A DNA stretch of 64,000 nt. It comes from Gavia stellata (lineage: Eukaryota > Chordata > Aves > Gaviiformes > Gaviidae). The notes beneath the pieces are model-generated. The model saw only the letters and a list, made by a program, of their open reading frames with translations, was not told the DNA's origin and made no database searches. Positions 24,401 through 37,907 of this stretch are shown piece after piece. Numbering within the stretch: position 1 is the stretch's first letter; every line of letters begins with the position of its first letter. The stretch covers positions 26,353,965 to 26,417,964 of the forward strand of contig NC_082602.1 of NCBI RefSeq assembly GCF_030936135.1, read 5' to 3'. The translations under genes and the position numbers were made by a program.

Positions 24401-26390
24401 TGCTCATATCAATCCTCAAGCTGCTCCAGCATCCAGAGGCTGGTTTTGGGAGAACACAGCTGGAGCAAAGCCCCGCTAGACTGTGTAGGGCTGAGCAAGG
24501 GTGTGACAAATCCATGTGTACAGGAGGAGCAAGGGCTTTGAGAACACCAGTACCAGCTCGCCTGACCCTGTCCCATGCTCAGCAGGAAGTGAGAGCATGC
24601 AGTGCTTCAGGGAAAACAGGGTTTGCCAGAAGGGTGATCTTTTGTTAGGCTATCTGATGGCCTGAAGGCATCCAAAGCCAGGTGCATAAGAAAACCAACT
24701 CCCAAACACCAACATTACCTAGTGGTACCCCTTGAGGAAAGGATCCAACCCCCAGGCTCTTCTCCACTTCCTCTTCACCTGCTCCTACTTCTCTCATTTC
24801 TCCAGTGCCAGCAGCCAGAGGCTGCCCTGGCTTTGGAAGTAAACATCCAACAGCCTCCAGCTCTCTCTCCATCTCTTCAGGAGCAATTGTAGGACCAGAA
24901 GGGGAGAAGGGATCCTGGCTGACCTGTCTCTTCAGGCTACCATCCACTTTCTTTCCTTGCTCCAATTTCAAGCTCTGCCATGCCTTGGGAAAAATCACCA
25001 CATCCATTGCCTGGCACCTGCGTGTCCTGAGCAGGAAAGGGCAAAACAGTCCTTAAAGCTCGAGCTGAGCTCTGCTAAATGCCTCCTTGGTCCTGAGAGC
25101 CACTAACAGCCATCAACCAACACTTGGTAGCACAGACTGTAAGGATGAATGGGCAGGCACCGTGCCATGCCTGGGAGCCAAGCCTCCCCAGTCAGGACAC
25201 CAGGAGCTGTGGTTGCCAGCTGTGGGAGCAACAAGGGACCAACCCAGTAAAAAAGGCCAAAGCAAGAGACAAGGCAGCATCTCCCTTCAAACCTTTCCAG
25301 CAATTTTGACCTTGGAAAAGGGTTCAACCCCACTTGGCTGGAGCTGAATGAGAAGCCAGGCACAAAAAAAGGAGAGAAAACTCCCAAGAAAGGTCAGTCA
25401 GCCTCAGATGAGATCATCATCTCTGCTTGGTGAGAACATGATACTTCAAACTCTTCCCAGGCTTGCCAGAGCTGACTCCAGCAATTCCCTCACCCACTGC
25501 CCAGCAATCTGGCAGGGCTTCTCCTTCCTCACACGTCTTGGTGCAGATCAAGGAGACTGACACCACAGCTCCAAAATACTTGATCTGCCAAGCAAAGCAT
25601 GCTTCAGCACCAGCCGATCCAGACAGAGTTGCTATGGAGCAATAAAGCAATGTTTGCAATACAAAGCCAGAGAGTACACTTGATAGCTCAAGTACAGAGA
25701 AGATTTTGTTTCACCACTCTATTACACAGTTACTACAGGCGATGAATCCACCACTAGTTAATACAGAAATGCCCAAGGCTGGTAGGGCTTTTTCTAGTAC
25801 CTAAAGCAGCAAAATTACTTCCTAGCACTACAGCAGACCATGGTTTTGCTGGACACATCTCAGAGCAGTAGATTTTTACTGTTACCCAAGCTAGCTTTGA
25901 ATCTGGGAAGCTTTCTGTTTAGGTAGTCACAGAGCACAGAAACAAGTGAGCTGCAGAAAACAGAGGAAAATGTAAATATTCAAGTCCGTGCCAGACTGCA
26001 CAGTGTCTAGGAGAGAGATTAATGTGAGCCTGACTGTAGCATGGGCACAGACCAACATACAAAGTGTGCCACAGTACCCAATGTGTGAAACTTCATACAA
26101 GTATCTCACATGTCTTGAGAGCTTGGTTTCACCAAGACAGACAGTTCAAGGAGTGTCACCAAGTCTTCTGTCCACCTGAAGCAACAACCAAAGTTAGCTT
26201 GGCCCTCAGGTGGGGCTGGCAGTTTGAACAGGTTTAGATGCTTCCTTGGGGAGCATACTGAAAGCCAGTAAAACTGTAGAGACATTGAGCCCACAGGAGA
26301 GGACATGGCCATCTATTTTACTCTAAGGATTGACCAAGACTATTCTTTCCTCATGCCATTGCCCCGCAATCAGCTCCCAAACAAAGAGAA

Positions 26391-26452
26391 TGGGGTGGAA
26401 CTAGATGATCTTTAAGGTCCCTTCCAACTCAAACCATTCTATGACTATGATC
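26391..26452 (+). mobile_element. CR1 3' tail fragment
   Basis: These 62 bases match the terminal CR1 3' untranslated region in plus orientation. They include CTAGATGATCTTTAAGGTCC and CTTCCAACTCAAACCATTCT, and end in the characteristic ATTCTATG-type short repeat (ATTCTATGACTATGAT). Only the extreme 3' end of the element is present, which is a severe 5' truncation. Confidence 0.9.
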
Positions 26453-29400
26453 CTGCCTAGCTACCTTTTCCTCACCACTGTTCCAGCACCCAAACTGTCA
26501 GACTCTTCTTTCTGGCTTTCTTCCTGCCCTGTTCTTCTTCCCACCCCACAAAAACCACAGATCTGTTGCCATGGCTCTGTAGCAGCTCCCAAGGGTACAG
26601 GAATGAATACTGCAAAAGCAACATTTTCCCCTAACCAAGGGGATGAACAAATCATGAGTTACTTCCAGTTAGTGTCCCCATTTTGAGCAGACTTTGCAAA
26701 ATTGTTGCCATCTGACAAAGCTTTGGCAAAGGCCTCCCTTGTAAAAACCAAAACTTCAAGGACTGCCCTAGAAGTGAGAGGTTAAAACCTAACATACTCA
26801 TTGAGCTAAGGTTTGTCTTCCACAGCTCTGCTGTCAGGGTCCCACACACTTATCCAGCATCCTAGTACCTAGAGATTGTCATGATCTTCTCCCATGCACT
26901 AAGAGGTTTCTTATTTTTCCTTGTCACTTCCATCCCCCCTATTGCCAACATAAGACTGTGCTCTGTTCAAGGTCTTTTAAGAACAACTCATCCAGGAGAA
27001 GACTCTCAAGTACTTGTTGGGGAGGTGGGAGAGTGGCACAGAAAGCCATGCAGCACATGATAGCTTTGATCCTCTGCCACCAGTACTGATCCTTAAGACA
27101 AAGGCATTTGGCTACCTTCCTAAAGGGGATGCTCTGCTCAGCCTGGCAGTAACCCAGGAATTCAAGGAAAGCGTAACAACTCATTACAAGCTGGGTCCTT
27201 TTGGGCCTTGATTTTTATCTAGGGGGGCAGATTCCCACACCAGTGCTGCTTAATCATGGAAGCACTTTTGGATTTTGATCCCGCCCCCCCGCAAGGTGAA
27301 ACAGCGCCACAGGTTTTTGCTGCACTCTAAGAGAAAAGCAAACCCACATTGTCACAGCAAAGCACTCTAAGGAGCGTTAAATTTCCGCAAGAGGTTAGTA
27401 CATCACGCCTAGTACAACAAGGTGTCACAAGGCAGTAGCCGATTAACGGCAGTACAAACCAGGGCTGCAGGGAACAGGTCTTGCCTCCCATTTGCCAGCG
27501 GAGGGGAGGGTTGACTTCTTGGAAGAGACAAGCTCTCATAGCATCTAGAAAGAAAGATGCTATGTGGCAGGCTGAGGTGAAGTGGGGACATCTCCGTCTG
27601 GCTCCTGCTCACACACTGCACCCCTGTGGCCTCTCCCTTGGCACAGAGCACAGCCTGGACGAGGGCAGCAGCCTGCCAGCTCCCACGCTTGGGTGGCACA
27701 GCAGTGCAGCTCAGGAGGAGCTCTCTGCTTCAGACTTGCACCTCAAGTGCCACCACAGTCAGATTTCTGCATGCAATTCATTTTCTGTAGAGCCAGGGTA
27801 CATGTAGCAATAACTTGCCTCCTGCAGGCAGAGCTGGCACCACGTGCCAGGGGCTGGAAAGCTATTACACACCAGTGTCTCCTTACACAGATCCTCTCTT
27901 AGATATTTCTAGATGGAAAGTTTGGTGAGGCAGAACACACAGCCTCTGCTTCTCAGAAAAGGGGTGAAGCTACTTGCCATGCTCCCTCGTGCTGTCTAGT
28001 GGTAACACGTAAAGGAAGATAACCAGTACTGAAAGCAGCTGAAAACAGCCCATGAAAAAAAAGGCTTTGCAGAGAAGAGCAGGTACTTTGAATGAAAACT
28101 TAATGATTCCCCAAACAGCAGTAAAACTACAAGGTGGAAAGAGTTTGAGAGAGATTAGAAGTGTGACACATTATTAGTAGAAACAGGAGAAACTCACCAA
28201 TCCAGACTGTTTTGTACATTTGTGCTAAAAGGAGCTATTTTGGCTAGATCAAAGAAAGCAGTAGCACAGGGCAGCAGACAGATGGATATGGCTGGGACCC
28301 CCCCACCCTGCTTGCCCCCAGGACACAGAGCTGGTCAGGAGCAGCGGCTGAGGGATGACACCTTCACCTTGGCAGCAGGATGAGCAGCCCAGGTTTCCAG
28401 ACCAGACCAATTCCTTCACCTGCTCATCTCTGAACCTAACAAAAAAATTTAGCTTTGTGAGCACAGCTGAGGAGCCTGGAGCAGCCCTGAGCAGCAGGGC
28501 ACAGGTCTGTAGGCTCTGTAGAGTGCCAAACACACTGGTCCACAAAGCTCTTCAGCCAGGAAGGAGCATGGTTGCTCCTCTGGCACATTGAATGATACAA
28601 CTAGCACCAGAAGATCTGCAAGCAGCCTCGTCACCTTCCCTCCCCACACCAGTCACCCAGTCCAAGGAACTCCCCCAGCAATGCTGGAGATCTGACCCTG
28701 CCTCCCCCCACACCACAGAAGGGACCTTTCCATCAGGAAACTACTTCACTGTCCAAATTCTTACAGCTGCCTGAGCCAACTGAAAAGATACTGTGCACAC
28801 AGCTGATACCAGAGCTCCTTTTGGGATGGACAGCCTAGAGGACAGACACACCAATTCCCTCTCCAGAAGGAGCAAGCTTGCTACCCTGCTGAGAGGACAT
28901 TCATGCAAAACCTACTGCACTTGATGCTCCCCTCCAAGAGGCAGGCTTAGAACCATACCCAGCTCTTGTACCAGGAACAACCCCTTCAGCTCAACCAAGG
29001 GGGAAGATTTCACTTCTGAAGCCAGAAGACCCCAGTCCTCACCCTACTCCCTCTGAACTCTGCTGTTACTAGTGCACCACAAAGAAAAGAGCTCCAGCTG
29101 ACACTGGTAACTGAGGAAATAGCAGTTAATACACATTACAGTCAGTCAACCCTTACATAGACCTACTCCCTCCTCAAAGGGTCTGTTTCAGCTATTCAAA
29201 GCAGCATTCCCAGAAAGCAGTACAGGTCTGGCATTTATTTCTGAGGTCTGTGCAAAGCCCAGACTCTGTATGAGGTCAAAACACCAGGAAAAGCCCTAGT
29301 CATCACAGATCAAGTCTTTACTTGACTCTGATGATCTAAAAACCACCTCCTTGCATAACTCTGCTCAAACAACATTCAAAATGCAACTCGCTGCTGACAG

Positions 29401-31530
29401 AGATGTTTGGAGCAGCCACTCCTCCTACTCTCACCGCAGCTGCTGGACACAGCAGGTCTGAAACAGCTGCACTGCTAAGAATAAAACATGGTAAGTGTTA
29501 CCACAGGGTCACTGCGTCAGCAGGCAGGGCTCTGGAAACCACCCCTGTCTGCTGCCAAGGTGATCTTGACACCATCACCCCTCCAGCATCTCCCTGGGTA
29601 GATATGTCTGCTACACCAAGGTCTAGATTATGGACACACTCCAAACTTTCTCCTTTCTTGACATGTCCTCCTTTTGGCACAGCCTAACTTTTGTGTTGTT
29701 AAAGCTCCCACCACCACCAGTCTCATCTTCCTAGTAACCACTGCAGGCACCCTTTGCATCAGAGGTCTTCCTCACCTGAGGTTCAAGTCTGTGCCCCATA
29801 TCTCAGGATCCCAGTAGGCCCTACCAAAAGCCACCACCTTTTTTTGATCTAAACCCTGAGACACAGCTCTGTATCTAGACAACTTTTTTCTTTACTCAAG
29901 AATATTTGAATCTGCACTTCATGGTGTTTACTGTCCCAGTGATCCCCTCCATCTTCAAACACAACCTGCAGAAACAGACCCCTTCCTCCCCTCACTCAAG
30001 AGTTCATCCGATATCCATCATCTCCACCCACATGCTCCCTTCTTCCAAGGAAAGATCTCAGTATCAGTTACCTCAAGCTTCCAAATTGGGAGATCCTGGA
30101 CAAGCCCCCAGCTGTCACTTCTGCCCAGTTGTTCCCCTTCAGATTGCAGTCTTGAGACAACCAACTCAGGAGACTAACTTTCATCAATCTATCACACCAA
30201 TAGATCAACTGAATGATCAATAACCTCATTAACACACCACTAATATCTCATGGTTATTTATATCATGTTGCACACAACTATGAAGCTACTAATCAAGTCT
30301 TATGAACTACAGATGACTGCTATTGAGTTACAGGTGCATCACCCTTCCCTCCCACACCACTTCGTATAGGGTCCAAGTCTACCCCTCTTTGCTCTGCCCT
30401 CCCACACCAAGTCTTTACAACATAGACCTGATGGAGAGTCCAGCAAATTGTCCAAGGAGCATCACTCCAGCATCCCAGTGGGTTTGGGTCCTCAGGCTTC
30501 ACTACCATCTGCAGATGTCTCCTGAGCCCACTTTCCCTCATTCCTTCATCTCATTTTATACCTTATTCCCTGTTTCTCTCATTTCAGGATCTGCTTTTTT
30601 TGCCAAGCTCATGCCTCCCTTCCTCCAGCCAGTCTCCTCCCAAACAGACAATCCACCCCTAATTACTTCTTCCCCATTGGTCTCAGTTTTGCTACATCCA
30701 TACCCAAGTCTGGTGTTTCTGATACCGTTATCTAGGCAATCTCAGCCTTACATGGTATTACTGATATAGTATGGGTGGCCTTGCAAGGTTCTACCCTGCA
30801 AGAGTTGCTTCACCCCTATAATTATCTGGCTTCTCCTGGTTATATATTGTTTACACACTCCAAGACAAATAATTCTACTTTAGCCTTGATTCTTCCGCCT
30901 AGCTCCAGTTACCTACAGGCACTTTCTTATTTTGCACAGAGACAGTTTGCATAGCAGAGCAAGATGTTTTGCACACTGTTTTTGTGCTTTCACAGCATCC
31001 CGCTTTCTCAGCTGCTCCATTACAAGTCTTTGCCCTTGAAGGGTTTTTGGGAGAGTCTCCTGGCATCCTGCAAAGGCCTTAGCTAGTTACACAGCCTGAT
31101 TCTCCAGAGGGGCTTCATGCTCACAGTGGGTTTCCTCCAACTGTTGACACACACTAGTGTCCAAAGTCACAGCAAGCCATTTAACTACTTGTGTTTTAAA
31201 TACACTTGGATCTCATTCTTGTGCATCCTGCATCAAGGGTGTATTGTTTAGAAGGAAGGCATAACTTCTTATGCGCTTGTACTAGATCTTCCCATGGTAT
31301 GAACAACCCAACAGGTGGGACAGGGCAGGAAACATTATCTAGACTTTGGCATTGTATTACATATCATCCCTTTAGTGTATAAAAGCACATTCTGTTACAA
31401 CAGCAACGCACACTGTATTTCTAGCTTCAGTTCAAACATCCGAGCTAGAATTACCCATGGGAATACTGCTTTTATTGCACCCCCCAAGGCAAACAGCTGC
31501 AGCATATGCTGATCTACAACTCTGTAATAC

Positions 31531-31549
31531 TTTTTTTTTTAAAAAAAAA
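31531..31549. repeat. T10A9 palindromic tract
   Basis: Ten T residues are directly followed by nine A residues, forming a perfect A/T palindrome in intergenic sequence. Confidence 0.9.
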
Positions 31550-34029
31550 GAATCCAACTACCTTTGTTACTGTCTTTAGACAATACAGAACATAACTCAC
31601 AAGTAACATTATTGATTTTTTAATGGGAATCAAAAGGCAATCTTGTTTCCAAGAACACAATCACTCAGAAAAGTCCTTCTATGTAATTTTTTCCAAACTA
31701 AAATGTTTGAAGCTTATCATCACATAACAATAACAATTTACAGTAGTATCTTTCACAAGCAGAAGATGGTGGGAAAGTTACAAGCTAGAGCACTGGCATG
31801 AATCAATGCCCCAACCAAGTTACACTACTGTATGTAGACTTGCATCTACTAGGTAAAAGAGCAGATGTGCCAGGGTGAAAGAAGTATTGCCTCCAGAGGG
31901 ATTTAAGCATTTGTGTTTTTAAAAAGCCAAGCAAAGTGCAGAACACTTCAGTTGTATGCTACTACTACAAACATTTAAGCTAGCACTAGTACTGTTTTGC
32001 CATTGTAACTGGTAAAACATTGCAACATAGACAAGTCTTTAGTCGTAAGTGCAGAAAAGAGACAGACATTTGTTTGGTGTGCATGTACTCACATCCTGAA
32101 AAAAGCCACAGCCAAGATGACGCCTTCACCTAACTGAGGAGCAAGAAAGAGTAGGGTACACAGCCTGATCTTAAGAAAGCAGCTTGCTTTCTACAGCCTG
32201 TTTTCACCGATGTACCTTAGTGACACATACAGAGCTAAGAGATGCACTGAGATACCACATCATACCTTGCACAAGCTTTCCTGTAGTAACCAGGGCTGCA
32301 ATACCTGTCTGAACATGCCCTTGTAGCTAAGGAAAGCAACAGCAATCTCATTCCTTCAGCAGTTACATTACATGCTCAGACAGGGAGCTTTAAACCTAGC
32401 TACCTACAGACAAGATTCCTAAAGCTAATACAAAGTAGACATCTTAGCTAGCGAGATGCCTTACAGGAAAAAAAAAACAACAAACTTGAACATAAGAACT
32501 CAGACATAGCAAGGATAGAGGACACAGGTAAAGCAACAGCTAAAATCAGCACATGAAACCAGCACAAAAAACCACCAAAGCACTCACCAAAACTTCAGGT
32601 TCTTCCTCAAAGCAGCGAAACACTATTAGCAGCACTCAAAGAAGAACTGTAAATTTTAAAGTAACAAACTTGAATAGCATGGAAAAGAGCCCACTACTGA
32701 GTGCTTTAGAAAGGAACCCTACTTTTTCTTTGCTTTGCCTCCCCTAAGGTTTCTGTTCACACTCAGCCATAGACAACTAAGCTGGTATTTATACTCACTG
32801 CTCATTCAATAGGTTGTAATTAAGTAAGAAGCCATACAAATGGCTCCCATCAGCACTACCTTATTGTAAGCACCTGCACTGCTGTGGGTTTTTACAGATA
32901 CAAATCCCCACACAGGTTTAAAAAGGGTGACTCTGTCTGCAAGGTTGGCTCATCATTGCTCAGGTCAACTGCTGCAGCAGAGCACACTCCTTAAGGATGC
33001 TCAATGCCGTGCTCTGCTGCAGGTGATCTCAAGAGCTGAAGCTAAGTACCTACAAATCACTCTTTAATTACAAAACTTGTTGACTGCAATTAATTGCCTG
33101 ACTTCTATGAATTTATAAAAATGACCTGTTCAGGAAGCCGCTAGTAAGCCTAATACACAAAAACGTTGGGAAGTAATAGGATGCAATGATACTTTTCTGA
33201 ATACAGCAGTTAAGCTTTTGCCTCAGTTTTCCCTGGTGAAATTTATGAATAGTTGGATGGGAGCAACTTCTGCAGTGAGAGGTGGAAGGTGGTGCGTATG
33301 CCAAAAATCAGGAGTTGCTGCTGTGAGAGAAAGCTCCAAAGAGAGATCTTAAAGGGCGACGACAGTCTCTTGTTTTCCGAAATATATAGGGTGTAACGTA
33401 AATGAACCTTGGGAGAGAAGTGTACGTAGCTGATGACTAAGAGACAAGAAGGGCATTTGATGGATTACAGGGAAGGCCATCTGCCACGTTCATCGTTTTG
33501 TTTCCACTTTGCCATTTTGCAGCTTGGCACAACGCTCTTTGGAGGCTCCCTGGGAGCAGCTCCAAGTGTTTATGGGGAAAAGACACGGCGAGCCCAGCTG
33601 TCCTCATCAGGAGGCAGCTTCTGCCTCCCAGCCCCGATCCCCCTCCAGGCCCACGGTGCCGGGGACAGGGGTGGCAGGTCCCAGGGCCGCCTGCCCGGCA
33701 GAGGGCACCCCGGGGGACGAGGCCTGGGGCCACCGCGCCTCCACCACCCCGTCGCCACTGGTGGCAGGGGCCCTGCCCGCCCGGCCCGGCCCGGCCGAGG
33801 AGCCGCGCAGTGTTTACGCCGCCGGGTCCCCCAGCCCTGCAAAACTTCCATGGCGACAGGCGCCCCGCAAGCCGTAGGGATCACAGGCGCGCCGGCCTGC
33901 TCTGGCTATGAAAGCCCCGGGCTGCTGCGGCTCCTCTTCGCTGAGGGGCGGGGATAATGCAAATGTAGGCGGCCGAGGCAGCCGGCGCGGCGTTCCGCTG
34001 CTTCCCGGCGAGGTGACCTCACACGAGAT

Positions 34030-34183
34030 GGCGCCCGGGAGGGCGCGGCTTCACTTGCCAGGACGCAAGATGGCCTCGGGCCGGAGCCGGCCGTGGGGCG
34101 GGGTCAGGAGGCCGCTAGGCGCGCATGCGCGGACATGCGGTTCGGTGGCGGAACGGCGGGGGCAGCGCCGGTAACGGACGCAG
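34030..34183 (+). other. MFSD13A: Likely non-coding first exon of MFSD13A
   Basis: The inferred exon lies at the downstream edge of the densest CpG sequence. Its right border is a donor, CGCAG then GTAGGAG, with the intron starting at 34,184. The left border (transcription start) is not determined and the value given is approximate. It would splice over 6.3 kb to the acceptor at 40,475, where the rest of the leader and the start codon lie. A 34-codon upstream frame begins at 34,070 (AAGATGG context) and stops at 34,172-34,174 inside this exon. Confidence 0.5.
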
Positions 34184-34276
34184 GTAGGAGGTGCTGAGGG
34201 GACGGCTATAGGGAGGGGTGCGGTGCGGTGCCTCCCTCACCCCAATGCCGGCCTGGGTTTGTTTCCCCGCCTGCAG

Positions 34277-34428
34277 CGGGGCTGTTCGGGCGGGATGGGG
34301 GAGAGACTCCCCCCCCCAAAATGCAGTGGGGCAGCCCGGGTGGGGTGGGGATTCCCCCACCCGTAGTGGGGCCGCCTGTGCGGGGTGGAGGGGTTCCCCC
34401 CCTCACTGCATTAGTAGGGCCCCGACGC
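34277..34428. repeat. Imperfect GC-rich tandem repeat, three units of about 45-50 bp
   Basis: Three successive blocks share the pattern GCAGTGGGGC or similar, then GGG(T/C)GGGRTGGGG, then a run of C. They start at about 34,277, 34,323 and 34,367. Units vary in length and sequence, mainly in the C-runs. Confidence 0.6.
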
Positions 34429-37400
34429 GTGTCTCCCCCGTTACTCTGGACGGTCCCACGTGGGCCCAGGGGGGGGTACCCTCCCTCCCTGCTGTCAGTG
34501 CTCGTGGGTAGGGGCCTCAATCTGTCCCCCACGCTGGAGCCAGTGGGGGTCTCGCTCCCACCCCGTCGCAGGGTTCCGGCAAGAAGAGGTGGCCCTGGCA
34601 TTGTCCCGTGTCCCCTGCCGTGGGGCAGGCAGTGAGAGAAGTCCGCCCTACCTGGAGGTGTGGAGCAGAGCTCTGGAGTGTCCCTGTCGCACCTTCCCCT
34701 CACCTGACTGCGCCAAACGGGCCCTCCACCGCCACGAAGCCTGAGCGGGAGCCCACACGAAACCTGGCCACCGTGTCCTCTCCCGGGGCTGCTAGGCCTC
34801 CCTCAGCACGGGGGTGCCTTGCGAATGGGGCGCTGGCAGTGGCACCACTGATGGGGCTTGTGCTGTCGGTGGCCACAGAAACAGCATCCCCATCTCCAGC
34901 CTCGCTTTGCAGGCATCGCCTGGCTCCCGCCTTCTTTTCCCACACATGGGGTGTTGGCTACCTTAGTTGGTGACCAAGTGCTGTGTTTTTTAGGCCTAAA
35001 TGCCACAGAGCTCTCCTGTGGTCTCAGCGGCTGGGCTTCCTTCAGTCCCTTGGTTAGTGGCTGGTGGCCGAAGCTGGGGTGTTAGGGGGTGACTGCAGCT
35101 TTGAAAGGTTTGCATGTGTGAGAAGTCTCCCTGGTGAGAAGATGGAGATAGTGTAGCGGAAACTCCCAGTTGCTGCTGCTTGGGCGGAGTGGTAAAAAGG
35201 AATTCTCACCTTGCACTTCCTATTAAGTCTTAACAAGAACAGGCTCTATCTGTGTAGCAATCCCCTCTTCTAGCTTCTGTGATTCCACTCTTGGGAGTTG
35301 TTTTCAGTAAGGGTTTCGTATTTACTTCCAAATCTGTATACCAGTGCTGTGGAAATCTGCTACAGGATTAGCACTTACGCTGATGGTAACATCACGAGGA
35401 ACCAGTTCTTAATCTATCTAATACATTTTTCTTACACTGTAAAACAATGAATTGTTTGGAAAAGGGATGCGGAGTGCTGTTAAGTTAAATGCCTTACTAG
35501 ATTCCAAGACTATGAGATCTACCCGGTTACCTCTATTAACGAACCTTGTAATCTTGTTAGGGAATGAGATCTGATTTAACGAGATTACTCTGCTGGAACA
35601 CAGCTCCACAGAAACTACCAGCTGGTTCAAGATGTTAATTGTTATCTGTGTGGCAGTTCTGTTTACGTGTATAAATTCTGCAGGAGTGACGGCAGCACCT
35701 AATGGAAACACATGACTGCCTGTAATAAGAAGGGTGTTACCAAACCTGCCATGATACTGAGGCATCTGTGATTGTTGAATTGGTAAACAGTACTGGGAAA
35801 TGCCCTCATAGCCTCTTTGAAGTGGCATGTTTCCTTGTCTGGCCCAGGTGGTATCAGGTTTTCTAAGACTTCATTGCTTTACTGGTCATATACCAGGCTG
35901 CTGGGAGTCTGCTGTTGGAGAATTCGTTAATGTTTCACATAGGGCTGTGTCTTGCATTCCCTCAAGACTCTCTGTTAGCAAGTGGATTTTCTGAGGAAAC
36001 ATGATGTTGGGATTTCAGTAGTACGGTGGAGGAATTGAGTCTTGGAGATAATATCCACCTCTAAGAGGGTACATAGGATCAAAGTTTGGTCAGAGGAGCC
36101 TAAATTTTGTGGAGTGTGTGTCTAGACCTGGGATAGGAACAGAATTTTGAGACTCTTCTTGGTTTAAGTGGAGGCTCTTTCAGTTTAGTTAAGTTAAGGG
36201 AAATCCCTCCACAGAGCTATTTCACTCTTACTGAACCAAGTCCTGCCAGGATCTAAGTAGCTTCATGGGGTGAAGACCCACAATGGTGTCTGTGCTTTGG
36301 CGGCCTCCTGGGGTAACATGCGCGGGGTGGGAAGGAGTGTGCGGAACCTGGTCCATACTTTCAAAGTGGGCTTGTCAGTGACAGATAAGCCTAACTGGAT
36401 GAAGACATCCATGACTGTATTTCCTCTGTCTGAGACCGTCACTTAGGGGGTCTGGGAGGAATTGGCATGCCCACCACCAGGTGCTATGCTGGGACGGGTC
36501 ACAGGGCAGCAGCTCTTTCACGGGCGCAGCTCCAGCCTGGCTTCTCTGTGAATGGTGCTGGGCTGCCAGCAGCCCTGTCCTGTCTGGCTGTGATGAATGT
36601 CTAGAAACAGGGTCCCCTCTTGGGTGGCTTATATGGCTGGTGGATTTGTTGTGTAGCGGATGCAGAGACACTGAGCTGGTATATTTGTCTGGCCCTCTGC
36701 TTTAGCTAGTGAGCCACCCAAAATCCAGAATATGCAGTAGAGGCGGTGTAGTGATGACTGGAGCAAGCACAGACTTATCCTGAAGTATTATTTGGGATAT
36801 TCCAGCCTGGATTACCCACATAGTGGAGAATGAATGGGAGACTCATCCTGTTACTGCGGTCAGGTCTGCAGATGACTCTTCAGGTTCCTGAGTGGCAGCT
36901 TTGGCATATAGGAATCATCTGGCCCTGCTTAGAAGACTGGGTTGGGCCAAGATTCATGTATATGGCTCTGTTGCCAACTCAGTACAGCTGGCTTCAGCTG
37001 TGGAAGGCTGGAGCTCAGCCTTATTGTAAGGCCAAAGGCTTGCTGAATCGCCATGGGACACAATGACTCGTGAAGCCAGCTGTGAGCTGGCTAGGAAGTC
37101 AGAACAGATGTGCAAGCCCCAAACTAGTGTTTTTCCAGCTGCTGTACGCCAGCACTCTCTAACAAAAGCAATGCTTTCCTGGTAGCCTGTATTCAAACAT
37201 CCTTCTCAAAAAGATAAGATCTGCAAACGTCACTGGCAGGAGCGGCGCCAGCTGTCAGATGTGGAGGTGGAAGTTTGTGAAATGAAGGCTAGTTGCTTTC
37301 TAATTTACGAGTTTGTTGCTTTATGACTGTGCGTTAAAGTTCAGCATGAATGAATGATAGCTATTCCCTCCTGCAGCTCCTCTTCCCATTACTACTTAAA

Positions 37401-37907
37401 GCCTAATGTTGAAAAGTTCTGACATACTCCATGAGTAGTTCTCCATCCCAAGGAAAAGGTTATGAAAATACCAGTGTGGCATGCTTAAATAACACAGTGC
37501 TTTGGATGTAGAAGTAAAATCTACTTTTTACGGACAACTATGATTTGTTTCTTTTCATCTGCGTATTTGCAGATGGGGAGGGAAAATAAAAAATGACCTA
37601 ACAACTATACCAGCAAAGTGAAATCACTTACAAATGTCAGCTGGCTGGAGGGGATGCGCATCTGTGAGGGAGTGACAAGGGAGAAGAAGGAGAGGAAGTG
37701 GAACTTCACCTTCTTTAAACAGCGCTGTAGCATATAAATGACAAAATGAGGTGTCTCTGGAAACTTCAGCAGCTGTGGTTTGTGCAAAATGTCCTTAGTG
37801 AAGCATCATTTGGATGGGTACACGTGTAAAGTGCAACGCTAAGGACCAAGCCTAGAGCGGGCTTTGCTTTCAAACAGGCATTGGGTAGTGAAGTCCAGTC
37901 CAGGTTA

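Larger units (their letters stand above)
21540..33589. other. 12 kb without recognised coding sequence
   Basis: This lies between the C10orf95-like start and the CpG island. Short frames occur on both strands but none is recognisable. Any non-coding 5' exon of the minus-strand gene would fall here. A CR1 tail sits at 26.39-26.45 kb and a T10A9 tract at 31.53-31.55 kb. Base composition is mildly AT-rich with few CpG. I see nothing else. Confidence 0.5.
33600..34720 (+). promoter_or_regulatory. CpG island promoter of MFSD13A
   Basis: CpG dinucleotides become abrupt and dense here compared with both sides, especially 33,640-34,200. Visible motifs are a perfect octamer ATGCAAAT at 33,957-33,964 right after a GC box (GGGGCGGGG, 33,945-33,953), YY1-like GAGATGGCG (34,025-34,033) and AAGATGGC (34,068-34,075), a second GC box (34,095-34,103) and a perfect NRF1 palindrome GCGCATGCGC (34,121-34,130). 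No TATA box is evident. This is the usual architecture of a housekeeping promoter. It is the only island between C10orf95 and MFSD13A, so it might drive transcription in both directions. Confidence 0.8.

Noticed and set aside
24645-25007. A 120-codon minus-strand frame with a Glu-rich stretch
   Set aside because: I recognise no protein. No flanking splice-linked exons are evident, and it could not be connected to the C10orf95-like gene.
33433-33957. A 174-codon frame in the CpG island
   Set aside because: Pro/Arg/Gly-rich translation is expected by chance in CpG islands, and three frames and both strands are open here.
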